Shown one piece after another: positions 1-5,971 of a stretch of DNA of 7,280 bases. The translations under genes and the position numbers were made by a program. The number at the start of each line of letters is the position of its first letter. Positions within the stretch are counted from its first letter, which is position 1. The notes beneath the pieces were generated by a model that saw nothing but the letters and a program-made list of their open reading frames with translations, was not told the origin of the DNA and made no database searches. Source of the DNA: Phycisphaerae bacterium (lineage in GTDB: Bacteria > Planctomycetota > Phycisphaerae > Phycisphaerales > SM1A02). The stretch covers positions 8,224 to 15,503 of the forward strand of contig PBEX01000005.1 of assembly GCA_002718515.1 (NCBI GenBank), read 5' to 3'.

Positions 1-530
1 AAAAAAGTTTTTAATGGCATGCTTTTACCTTTAACAAAAATTAAGTAACCTACAGCGAGACCTAGCAAAGAGCCTAATGAAGCTGATATAATAGATATAC
101 CATCTGTCTGAATCATTACACTATACATGAATAAAATAATTTCTACACCCTCTCTAAAAACAGCAATAAAAGAAAGGGCAAATATGCCCCACTTAGCATT
201 TTTAGAAGCAATTGCCTGTGAGGCTTCATCTTCTAATTGTTTCCTGATATTGACATTTTTAGCCATCCATATTATCATTGTTGCCAATACAGCTGCAGCA
301 CAAAGCATAGTAATGCCTTCAAATATCTTTGCGGAATTCCCTTCAAATCCACTAGCAAAGATTTGGAAAATAAATGAAAAGATTATGCTTGCAATAATTG
401 CAGAGTTCACACCCTGCCATAAATATTTAAAATATTCTTTTTGATCAGATTGATTAAGATACGTATATAGTATTCCTATAATTAAAGCTGCCTCTAGCAC
501 TTCCCTAAACATAATAATAAATTCTGCCAT
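1..530 (-). CDS. FTR1-family iron permease (EfeU-like), N-terminal part; 3' end beyond window
   Basis: This is an inner-membrane permease of the FTR1/EfeU family, which moves ferric iron (or iron released at the outer face) into the cytoplasm. 176 residues are visible and the reading frame is still open at the left edge; family members are usually about 270-280 residues or longer. The two diagnostic REXXE iron-binding motifs are present: REVLE at residues 9-13 in the first membrane helix and REGVE at 126-130 in a later helix. The conserved acidic stretch GFEGNSAKIFEG lies near 61-72, followed by a hydrophobic helix ending IIWM (about 74-89). The start ATG at 528-530 is chosen because the first REXXE sits in its usual place near the N terminus and a GGAGG ribosome site lies 8 nt upstream (539-543). 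A Fur-type box lies in its promoter, so iron repression is likely. Whether EfeO/EfeB partners follow cannot be seen. Confidence 0.93.
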   Translation of the reverse strand, partial: MAEFIIMFREVLEAALIIGILYTYLNQSDQKEYFKYLWQGVNSAIIASIIFSFIFQIFASGFEGNSAKIFEGITMLCAAAVLATMIIWMAKNVNIRKQLEDEASQAIASKNAKWGIFALSFIAVFREGVEIILFMYSVMIQTDGISIISASLGSLLGLAVGYLIFVKGKSMPLKTF

Positions 531-550
531 AAATAAAACCTCCGAAATTA

Positions 551-580
551 GATATAAATGAGAATCATTCTCATTTTCAA
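551..580 (-). promoter_or_regulatory. Promoter of the FTR1 permease gene
   Basis: On the minus strand a TTGAAA -35 element (575-580) and a TATATC -10 element (551-556) are separated by 18 nt, and the Fur-type palindrome fills that spacer. Transcription would start near 544, just ahead of the GGAGG ribosome site at 539-543. The elements are seen in the sequence; promoter activity is inferred. Confidence 0.5.
559..573. promoter_or_regulatory. Fur box (iron-responsive operator) upstream of the FTR1 gene
   Basis: The 15-bp sequence TGAGAATCATTCTCA is a perfect 7-1-7 inverted repeat. It matches the accepted Fur core TGATAATNATTATCA except for one symmetrical T-to-G / A-to-C change in each half. 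It lies between the -35 and -10 elements of the iron permease gene, where Fe-Fur binding would block RNA polymerase. The same 15-mer, read on the other strand, precedes the haem operon at 4128-4142. Confidence 0.85.
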
Positions 581-639
581 TACACTAATTTATTAATTAT
601 ATGTTTATATCAGCAAATATTATTTATTTAAAACTAATG

Positions 640-1860
640 TTATGAAATGGTAATGCTAGATTGAATGATATTTTCAGAATGGATTATATTATCTTCATAT
701 GAGGAAAGTATTGTACATATAGGATCACCCTTATTGATATAATCACCTTCGCTAAATTGGAATTGAATCCCTGCATGCGGATCAACGCCCTTTAGGTTAA
801 GAGTCAATTCATTTACTAATTGCCCAATTAGTTTGGTATTTTGATAATTAATAATTCCAGAAGTATATGATGCAATGTCAAATTTATATTTTGCACCTAA
901 ATTAATTGATTTAATATCACCACCATGTAAATATATCATTTTCGATAAAATCTCAAATGCGGATCCATTATCAATAACTTGCTGCATCTTTCTTTGAGTA
1001 TCTTCAATACCCGCCATAGACAATGCAGAATTTCCAAGACTAAATACTACATCAAGCAAATCCTTATTTCCCCCACCTCTCAGCAAATCTAAACTTTCAA
1101 CCACCTCACACAATAAGCCTGAGTATTTCCCAAGTGGTTGGTTCATATCTGTTGGAACAAATTCAAATGCAACACCAAAATGATTGCTTACAGTACTCAA
1201 AAATAAACCAAGGCTATTTGCTTGATCAATGGAATCCATAAATGCACCATTACCAACCTTAACATCTAGAACTAATCCCTGTATCCCTTCAGCTATTTTT
1301 TTGCTCATTATACTACCGCAAATCAAAGGAAATGATGCAATTGTATTTGTTTTATCTCTCAATTGATATATTTTTCTATCTGCTGGGCACACCTCATCTG
1401 TTTGACCAATTATTGATATACCGACATCTTCAACAATATTTTTAAAATTATCAATACTCAATAATCCATTATACCCATTAATCGATTCCAACTTATCTAG
1501 CGTTCCACCAGTATGTCCAAGAGATCTACCAACAATCATAGGCACATAGCAACCACAAGCTGCTAATATTGGACCTAAAATCAGAGAAACTTTGTCACCT
1601 ACACCGCCAGTTGAATGCTTATCAACAATATATCCCTTAGGGTTTTTAAATATAACCTTGTTACCAGAATCTATAATTGAAGAAGTATAGTCAACTGTCT
1701 CTTCTAAACTCATACCATGATTATAAACTGCTTTTAGCCAACCTGTCATATCTAAGTCAGATATAATGCCATTTGTATATCTAGAAACTATATATTGGAT
1801 TTCAGATGGATTATGCTTTCTTGAATTCAGTTTATCTTTAGTTATTGTAGATATATTCAA
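640..1860 (-). CDS. deoA: Thymidine / pyrimidine-nucleoside phosphorylase
   Basis: This cytoplasmic salvage enzyme cleaves thymidine, deoxyuridine (and uridine in the Pdp subgroup) with phosphate, giving the free base and (deoxy)ribose-1-phosphate. The phosphate-binding motif KHSTGGVGDK is at 81-90, and the family signature SLGHTGGTLDKLE is at 113-125. The base-binding residues Arg168, Ser183 and Lys187 keep the exact spacing of E. coli R171, S186 and K190. A C-terminal alpha/beta domain with DPHAGIQFQFSEGDYINKGDPI follows (360-381). At 406 residues it is about 30 shorter than typical members, with the loss at the extreme C terminus. The start is TTG (1858-1860), chosen because IxxKxxxxxxxxxEIxxIVxxYTNG aligns with family N termini from there; no strong ribosome site is visible. 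It follows cdd by 5 nt in one operon: Cdd makes uridine or deoxyuridine and this enzyme cleaves it. It is not obvious from sequence whether it prefers thymidine or is a broader Pdp. Confidence 0.94.
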   Translation of the reverse strand: MNISTITKDKLNSRKHNPSEIQYIVSRYTNGIISDLDMTGWLKAVYNHGMSLEETVDYTSSIIDSGNKVIFKNPKGYIVDKHSTGGVGDKVSLILGPILAACGCYVPMIVGRSLGHTGGTLDKLESINGYNGLLSIDNFKNIVEDVGISIIGQTDEVCPADRKIYQLRDKTNTIASFPLICGSIMSKKIAEGIQGLVLDVKVGNGAFMDSIDQANSLGLFLSTVSNHFGVAFEFVPTDMNQPLGKYSGLLCEVVESLDLLRGGGNKDLLDVVFSLGNSALSMAGIEDTQRKMQQVIDNGSAFEILSKMIYLHGGDIKSINLGAKYKFDIASYTSGIINYQNTKLIGQLVNELTLNLKGVDPHAGIQFQFSEGDYINKGDPICTILSSYEDNIIHSENIIQSSITIS

Positions 1861-1865
1861 TCTAA

Positions 1866-2240
1866 TTAACCAAATGCGTGCGGTAACAAATTATTAATTA
1901 ATTCTGTATCGTAATCATCGCCTTTGCCATCTGAAATATAAATTGGAATATTACCTAAATATTCATGGATTATCTGCCTACATGGGCCACATGGCATGGC
2001 ACCAATGTTTGATACTATTGCAATAGCTCTAAATTTAGAAAAACCCATTGATAAAGCAGAATATATAGCAACTCTTTCAGCACACATTGTGCTAGGATAA
2101 GCAGCTGATTCTATATTGCAACCTAAAATAACATTATTGCAATCAGTGAGCAATGCGCATCCAACAGGAAAATTACTATACTTAGACTGAGAGTTGCCTT
2201 GTGCCTTAACAGCATATCCTATTAATTCTTGTGCTTTCAT
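1866..2240 (-). CDS. cdd: Cytidine deaminase
   Basis: This enzyme hydrolytically deaminates cytidine and deoxycytidine to uridine and deoxyuridine in pyrimidine salvage. It is a small, tetramer-type, zinc-dependent deaminase of 124 residues, close to the usual 125-135. Key motifs are YSNFPVGCAL (21-30), the substrate-binding NIESAAYPS (42-50), the zinc and catalytic motif CAER (Cys53, Glu55), and PCGPC (83-87), whose Cys84 and Cys87 complete the zinc site. The C terminus LLPHAFG resembles the family's conserved end. It is the first gene of a minus-strand pair with deoA, whose start lies 5 nt after its TAA stop. A GGAG ribosome site lies about 14 nt before the ATG (2255-2258), which is a little far. 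The gene is divergent from def. Confidence 0.95.
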   Translation of the reverse strand: MKAQELIGYAVKAQGNSQSKYSNFPVGCALLTDCNNVILGCNIESAAYPSTMCAERVAIYSALSMGFSKFRAIAIVSNIGAMPCGPCRQIIHEYLGNIPIYISDGKGDDYDTELINNLLPHAFG

Positions 2241-2325
2241 AAATACTATAAATTCTCCAAATATTTTAGTAAATTTAGCTGAATTTAGTTAACAACTAAT
2301 TAATTATAAAAGACTATTATCTTAA
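2241..2325. promoter_or_regulatory. Divergent cdd/def intergenic region with candidate promoters and phased TTTAG repeats
   Basis: This 85-bp spacer must hold the promoters of both divergent units. For cdd (minus strand), TTAACT (2287-2292) and TAAAAT (2263-2268) are 18 nt apart. For def (plus strand), TATTAT (2315-2320) or TATAAA (2305-2310) could be -10 elements, but no well-spaced -35 is seen and def has no ribosome site. Three TTTAG direct repeats begin at 2265, 2274 and 2284, roughly one helical turn apart. In sequence this AT-rich all of these assignments are weak. Confidence 0.3.
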
Positions 2326-2952
2326 ATGGCTGTTAAAGAACAAAACTTATATAAAGTATGGGATGGGGAAAACCTAAATACAAATAATATTGATTTCTTA
2401 CTAAAACGAACTAAGCCAGTTACATTCCCATTAGATTCTAATACCAAACAAATCATTAAGGATTTAAAAGATACATATATAGCAGTACCATGCGCTGGGA
2501 TTGCAGCAAATCAGATAGGTTATAATGCAAGAATATTTGTTGGCATGGAACATGACCATGAAGAATCCTTAGAAGAGGATGATAAACAAAATATTGATGA
2601 TGTAAAACCACGATCAGATAATATGGAAATGTATATAAACCCTAAAATTTTAAAAAATAGTTTAGCATCAACTCAATTAGGTTATGAGGGATGTTTGAGC
2701 ATTCCAGAAATTCAATTAGAAGTCAAGAGGTTTGATAGTATTAAAGTTAGCTACCAAAATACAAATGGCCAGACAATAATAAAAAAGATTTCAAAATTTA
2801 TATCTAGATTATTTCAGCATGAGTTAGACCATTTAGATGGAAAGCTTATGATACAACGTCAAAATGAAGATGAGGTGAAAGCAATACTCCCTGATGAAAA
2901 TTATCACGATCTTATTTCTAAATTAAATACTTATACTTCAAATAAGATATGA
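2326..2952 (+). CDS. def: Peptide deformylase
   Basis: This metalloenzyme removes the formyl group from the initiator methionine of new proteins in the cytoplasm. All three deformylase motifs are present in order. Motif I is GIAANQIG (58-65; the first Gly of the GxGxAAxQ consensus is Cys56 here). Motif II is EGCLSIP (121-127), with metal ligand Cys123. Motif III is QHELDHLDG (164-172), with metal ligands His165 and His169 and catalytic Glu166. At 208 residues it is longer than many family members. The extra length includes an acidic insert, rich in Asp and Glu, at about 75-100 between motifs I and II, and a C-terminal tail. No ribosome site precedes the ATG. Its TGA stop overlaps the ATG of the beta-barrel gene (ATGA at 2949-2952), which suggests translational coupling. 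The catalytic residues are intact, so activity is likely; whether it is the housekeeping copy or a second paralogue cannot be judged from here. Confidence 0.92.
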   Translation: MAVKEQNLYKVWDGENLNTNNIDFLLKRTKPVTFPLDSNTKQIIKDLKDTYIAVPCAGIAANQIGYNARIFVGMEHDHEESLEEDDKQNIDDVKPRSDNMEMYINPKILKNSLASTQLGYEGCLSIPEIQLEVKRFDSIKVSYQNTNGQTIIKKISKFISRLFQHELDHLDGKLMIQRQNEDEVKAILPDENYHDLISKLNTYTSNKI

Positions 2953-4106
2953 TTAGATTAATAATTATAATGGTAGTTGCATTTTATGCAAATTTATATG
3001 GGCAATGAGTAATGTGAGTAAACCCTTCGATGCCGGTCGGCAATCCAAATGATGGAATTGGTCTACTATCTGGTCAGCTAATGCTTTCTAACTCAACTTT
3101 TGTACAGTATATAGACTGGTACCATGATCCAGTAAGCTCTGAACCAGATTGGCAACATTCAGGTACATTTGAATCATATATAGCGCAACCATCACTTTCC
3201 ATTGGGGTCACTAATGATATAAATATTTCCATTACCCAATCTATAGGTTTAAGAAGTATGAACTTCTCCCCTATTTATGTGGGTTTAAATGAACCACCAA
3301 ATAATTTCATATCAGCCCATCATCGTAATGAAAATAGTTTATCAAACTTTAAAAATGCTATAGGTGGAATGCTTGGCGATCTATCAATTATGAGCAAATT
3401 TATATTGTACTATACTGATTCAAGTGAAGGCTCAAGAATATTTTTCAGTTCAGGAATTACTATACCATCATATAATATTCTTAACTCAGATCCTTATTTT
3501 CGAAAAGAAATAGATGTAAATTATGGAAATTCAGATGGAATTGTCGAACAAGCTGAAATTGCAAACTTTAATGAAAATTCAACATTTGAGTCTAAAGAAC
3601 ATAAACACTTTGCCATGAGTGATGGAGCATTTCGTTTTATCATTGAGCCCTCTTATTTTTACAAAAAGTTTACCAACCCAGTGTTTTTAGGCATATCACT
3701 TAGATATGCAACTCAGATTGCAAGTAGAACTACTTTTAAATCCAGTGATAGTTATGATTTGACTCTCACTTCATTGTTTGCTTCAAGCAAAATACCAACC
3801 ATACAAAAAATAGTTCCAAAAAATATTAATTTCTCGTTTGGCACAACAATTTCATATATTGGATCTATGTATTGGGATGGATATAAATCCCCAATATCTG
3901 ATCAACTGGTTGTTAGGCCATCATTTGGAGTATTACTTAATACAGACAGCTATGGTACATTTAATGTAAATTTTAATACTAGCTACTATTTTAAAGGTAT
4001 TTTCCAAGATTCTAATGATAATGAACCTATTGGATTTGAACAACGAGCAGATGAATATAGTATATTTATCAACTATAGGATTCCAATGAATACCTACCTT
4101 TGGTAA
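2949..4106 (+). CDS. Outer-membrane beta-barrel protein with two in-frame TGA codons after the signal peptide (candidate selenoprotein, or a doubly interrupted gene)
   Basis: I do not recognise a named family. The uninterrupted frame from ATG 3030 encodes 358 residues that look like an outer-membrane barrel: many alternating polar/hydrophobic strands rich in Tyr, Phe, Ser and Asn, and a last strand (EYSIFINYRI) with a C-terminal Trp. From 3030 there is no signal peptide. In the same frame, ATG 2949 begins a convincing one, MIRLIIIMVVAFYANLYGQ, directly followed by TGA (3006), GTA-ATG, TGA (3015), then VNPSMPVGNPNDG. The full frame has 385 codons counting both TGAs. No Cys occurs after the TGAs. 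The TGAs could be read as selenocysteine (see the hairpin at 3031-3042), which would give UxxU near the mature N terminus. Alternatives are nonsense mutation, or initiation at 3030 as an unexported remnant. The ATG overlaps the def stop, and the gene ends 21 nt before the haem operon's Fur box. Barrel fold and export are inferred; substrate is unknown. Confidence 0.6.
3031..3042 (+). promoter_or_regulatory. Candidate bacterial SECIS-like hairpin (selenocysteine insertion element)
   Basis: TGCC (3031-3034) pairs perfectly with GGCA (3039-3042) around a GGTC loop (3035-3038). An alternative pairing of 3029-3034 with 3039-3045, bulging A3042, extends the stem to six pairs. The loop begins 17 nt after the second TGA and 26 nt after the first. 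The known E. coli fdhF SECIS has a GGUC-containing apical loop about 18 nt after its UGA, contacted by SelB. The codons forming the hairpin (CCG, GTC, GGC) are unusually GC-rich for this AT-rich DNA, as expected if RNA structure rather than codon preference fixes them. There is no clear equivalent of the bulged U of the E. coli element. Confidence 0.35.
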
Positions 4107-4120
4107 GATAACTAATTTTA

Positions 4121-4149
4121 TTCCAATTGAGAATGATTCTCATTATATT
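4121..4149 (+). promoter_or_regulatory. Likely promoter of the hmuSTUV operon
   Basis: A TATATT -10 element (4144-4149) follows the Fur-type box directly, and TTCCAA (4121-4126) lies 17 nt upstream as a weak -35. The geometry mirrors the FTR1 promoter, with the operator occupying the spacer. Transcription would then begin at about 4156, on or beside the hmuS ATG (4155), implying a leaderless message. Inferred from sequence only. Confidence 0.4.
4128..4142. promoter_or_regulatory. Fur box (iron-responsive operator) upstream of the haem operon
   Basis: TGAGAATGATTCTCA is a perfect 7-1-7 inverted repeat matching the Fur core with one symmetrical change per half site. It is identical to the box in front of the FTR1 gene read on that gene's strand, and so is the following TT. 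It ends 12 nt before the hmuS ATG, so Fe-Fur would cover the promoter and repress the haem genes when iron is plentiful. Confidence 0.88.
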
Positions 4150-4154
4150 ACGTA

Positions 4155-5126
4155 ATGGGATATGTAGAACAATTTTATAATATAAAAGATGAATGGGAAT
4201 CTTTTAAAAGAAATCCAAATAATACAAAAGTTAGAATCCGTGATGCAGCAAAAAAGCTAGATGTTAGTGAAGCAGAACTATTAAGTACTTTAATTGAATA
4301 TTCTGTAGATTATATTAATTTTGATAGCTATCAAAATTTCATAAAAAAAATTTTATCACTTGATAAAATCATGCTGCTTACTAGATCCGATAATGTTGTT
4401 CATGAAATTATTATTAATACAAATGATATAGAAATCAATCAACATGACCTAATCTATAACAAAAATACTCAAAATCCATTGCTCCAAATCAAATCCGATG
4501 ATATAGCTTACACTTTCTCAGAATTAAAAGAACACCAAGGTAAAAATTTGTTTAGCTTCCAATTTTTTAATGGCTATGGTGATTCAATAGCAAAAATTTA
4601 TTTAAAAGGGAAAACAGAAAGTTTATTTAGGGAAATAGTTTTAGAACATAAGATTGATTATGATTATTCGATCCAAAAAAAACAACCACATATTAATAAA
4701 AAGATAGATTGCTCCAATAGCTTATCTATAGAATATAAATCTATACCTAAAAATGCAACAAAATTTAAAGCTAGTAAAAAGTTCGATGGGACAACATTAA
4801 GAACTGTTATGGAAGGTTTAGCAAAAAAATCTATTTCAGTTCAATTTCATGCTATTGCCCCAAATGCAGTACAATATTATTATGGTAAAATTAAAAATGT
4901 AATTGATTATGGGCCATGGATCAATGTTATTGATAAAACCTTTAATATTCATATTCTTGAAAATAAAATTGTTTCCTCTCAACTTGATTCATTTAAAATG
5001 AATAATAAAAATTACCATTCACTTGTTTGGTTCGATTCAAATAAAAACAATATAATGGGCATATCACCTTTAGAGGATAGTGTCACAGAATTTAAGAAAT
5101 TGCTAAAAGGAGCAAGCTTATTATGA
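4155..5126 (+). CDS. hmuS: HemS/HmuS-family cytoplasmic haem-handling protein (divergent)
   Basis: Members bind haem delivered by the HmuTUV importer and pass it on or degrade it. This 323-residue protein (family about 340-350) has the two-repeat layout. Residues 10-43 (WESFKRNP...IRDAAKKLDVSEAELL) match the family's N-terminal region, and LTRSDNVVHE (75-84) and FSFQFFNGYGDSIAKIYLKG (133-152) match the first repeat. YGKIKNVIDYGPWINVIDKTFNIHILENKI (243-272) and LVWFDSNKNNIMG (290-302) match the second. Several usual features are not evident: the helix reading roughly VHxFFxLL with the haem-ligating His is replaced by a Lys/Asn-rich segment (about 165-210), the IQIHTG motif reads VQYYYG (239-244), and the FGxR near the C terminus reads GISPLED. 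The start is set by the N-terminal match; no ribosome site precedes it and the Fur box is only 12 nt away. It overlaps hmuT by 4 nt (ATGA). The family is fairly certain; enzymatic activity is not. Confidence 0.85.
   Translation: MGYVEQFYNIKDEWESFKRNPNNTKVRIRDAAKKLDVSEAELLSTLIEYSVDYINFDSYQNFIKKILSLDKIMLLTRSDNVVHEIIINTNDIEINQHDLIYNKNTQNPLLQIKSDDIAYTFSELKEHQGKNLFSFQFFNGYGDSIAKIYLKGKTESLFREIVLEHKIDYDYSIQKKQPHINKKIDCSNSLSIEYKSIPKNATKFKASKKFDGTTLRTVMEGLAKKSISVQFHAIAPNAVQYYYGKIKNVIDYGPWINVIDKTFNIHILENKIVSSQLDSFKMNNKNYHSLVWFDSNKNNIMGISPLEDSVTEFKKLLKGASLL
5107..5112 (+). promoter_or_regulatory. Ribosome binding site of hmuT
   Basis: AAGGAG lies inside the end of hmuS, 10 nt before the hmuT ATG (5123). 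It confirms that start and contrasts with hmuS, which has no ribosome site. Confidence 0.75.
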
Positions 5127-5971
5127 AATGTAATAAAATAATTTACACTATATGCATAGTCTTATCTATAGCATTATGTTTAGGCCAAGAAAGAATTATA
5201 ACAATAGGAGGGTCTGTTACAGATATAGTATTTGAATTAGGATATGGGAAACATGTAATTGCTACTGACCAATCAAGTACTATCCCAGAAGAAGTAAAAA
5301 ACCTCCCTCAAGTAGGGTATATTAGGGCAATTTCAGCCGAGGGAATTCTTTCTCTAAATCCTTCAAAAATTATCACAACAACAGATATAGGCCCTCCAAA
5401 TGTCGTTGAGCAGCTTAAAAATAGTGGTGTTGATTTATATATATTTGATTCTCCATATTCATTTAAAGACATAACTCTTTTGGTGAAGGATATAGCTAGT
5501 TGCATAAATAAACAAGAGGATGGAATAAAACTAAATAACAACTTGCTTAATATTCATACTACATTAGAAGAAATCAAGAACCAATTAGATGCAAAACAAA
5601 AAATTGTATTTTTCATGAATCCATCTATTGGTTCATTTTCAGCTGCTGGTTCCAAAACAAAAGCAGACTATTTAATTCAGTATTTAGGTGGAGAAAATAT
5701 TTTTGCAAATGATTTTAATAGATATAGTAAAGTAACTAAAGAAAATATTATAAAACATAATCCAGATATAATATTAGTTGGATCTACAATGGGTAAAGAT
5801 GAAGAGACATCAAAATCAATCTTTTACAACTCAAAAGAGTTTAAAAATATAAAAGCCGTAATGGATAACAATGTCTTTTCTATAGATATGGGTAGTCACT
5901 TAACATTTGGATCTAGCTTTCCAAAAAACACCCTTGTTTTATTAAGGTCAATATTACAAAATGATAAATAA
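5123..5971 (+). CDS. hmuT: Periplasmic haem-binding protein of a haem ABC importer
   Basis: This substrate-binding protein carries haem across the periplasm to the HmuU/HmuV transporter. At 282 residues it is of normal family length. Residues 1-21 are a signal peptide ending CLGQ; Cys19 does not sit in a proper lipobox, so a soluble protein is more likely than a lipoprotein. The helical-backbone binding-protein fold begins RIITIGGSVTDIVFELGYG (24-42). The HmuT hallmark VGYIRAISAEGILSLNPSKI is at 64-83; its Tyr66 corresponds to the haem-ligating Tyr of HmuT/ShuT. GPPNVVEQLKNSGV (90-103) and the C-lobe SFSAAGSKTKADYLIQYLGGENIF (171-194) also fit. The gene overlaps hmuS by 4 nt and hmuU by 11 nt. 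The Tyr motif separates it from siderophore and cobalamin binding proteins. It is expected to be Fur-controlled from the upstream promoter. Confidence 0.93.
   Translation: MKCNKIIYTICIVLSIALCLGQERIITIGGSVTDIVFELGYGKHVIATDQSSTIPEEVKNLPQVGYIRAISAEGILSLNPSKIITTTDIGPPNVVEQLKNSGVDLYIFDSPYSFKDITLLVKDIASCINKQEDGIKLNNNLLNIHTTLEEIKNQLDAKQKIVFFMNPSIGSFSAAGSKTKADYLIQYLGGENIFANDFNRYSKVTKENIIKHNPDIILVGSTMGKDEETSKSIFYNSKEFKNIKAVMDNNVFSIDMGSHLTFGSSFPKNTLVLLRSILQNDK

Noticed and set aside
127..444. Plus-strand reading frame opposite the FTR1 gene
   Set aside because: It is a shadow of the antisense permease, which carries both REXXE motifs and has its own promoter and ribosome site.
574..639. Possible terminator or small RNA between deoA and the FTR1 promoter
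   Set aside because: Only weak A/T self-complementarity is present, with no GC stem followed by a T run; nothing supportable.
3006..3017. TGA read as tryptophan (alternative genetic code) to explain the two stops
   Set aside because: The recognised genes are intact without internal TGA and encode Trp with TGG, and def and hmuS end at TGA in positions that give normal overlaps with the next gene.
3005..3052. Short reading frame from ATG 3005 as an alternative N terminus of the barrel protein
   Set aside because: It is in a different frame from the barrel and ends after 15 codons at TGA 3050; it is not hydrophobic, so it supplies no signal peptide.
5308..5541. Minus-strand reading frame inside hmuT
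   Set aside because: It is antisense to the conserved HmuT haem-ligand region, with no domain and no ribosome site.
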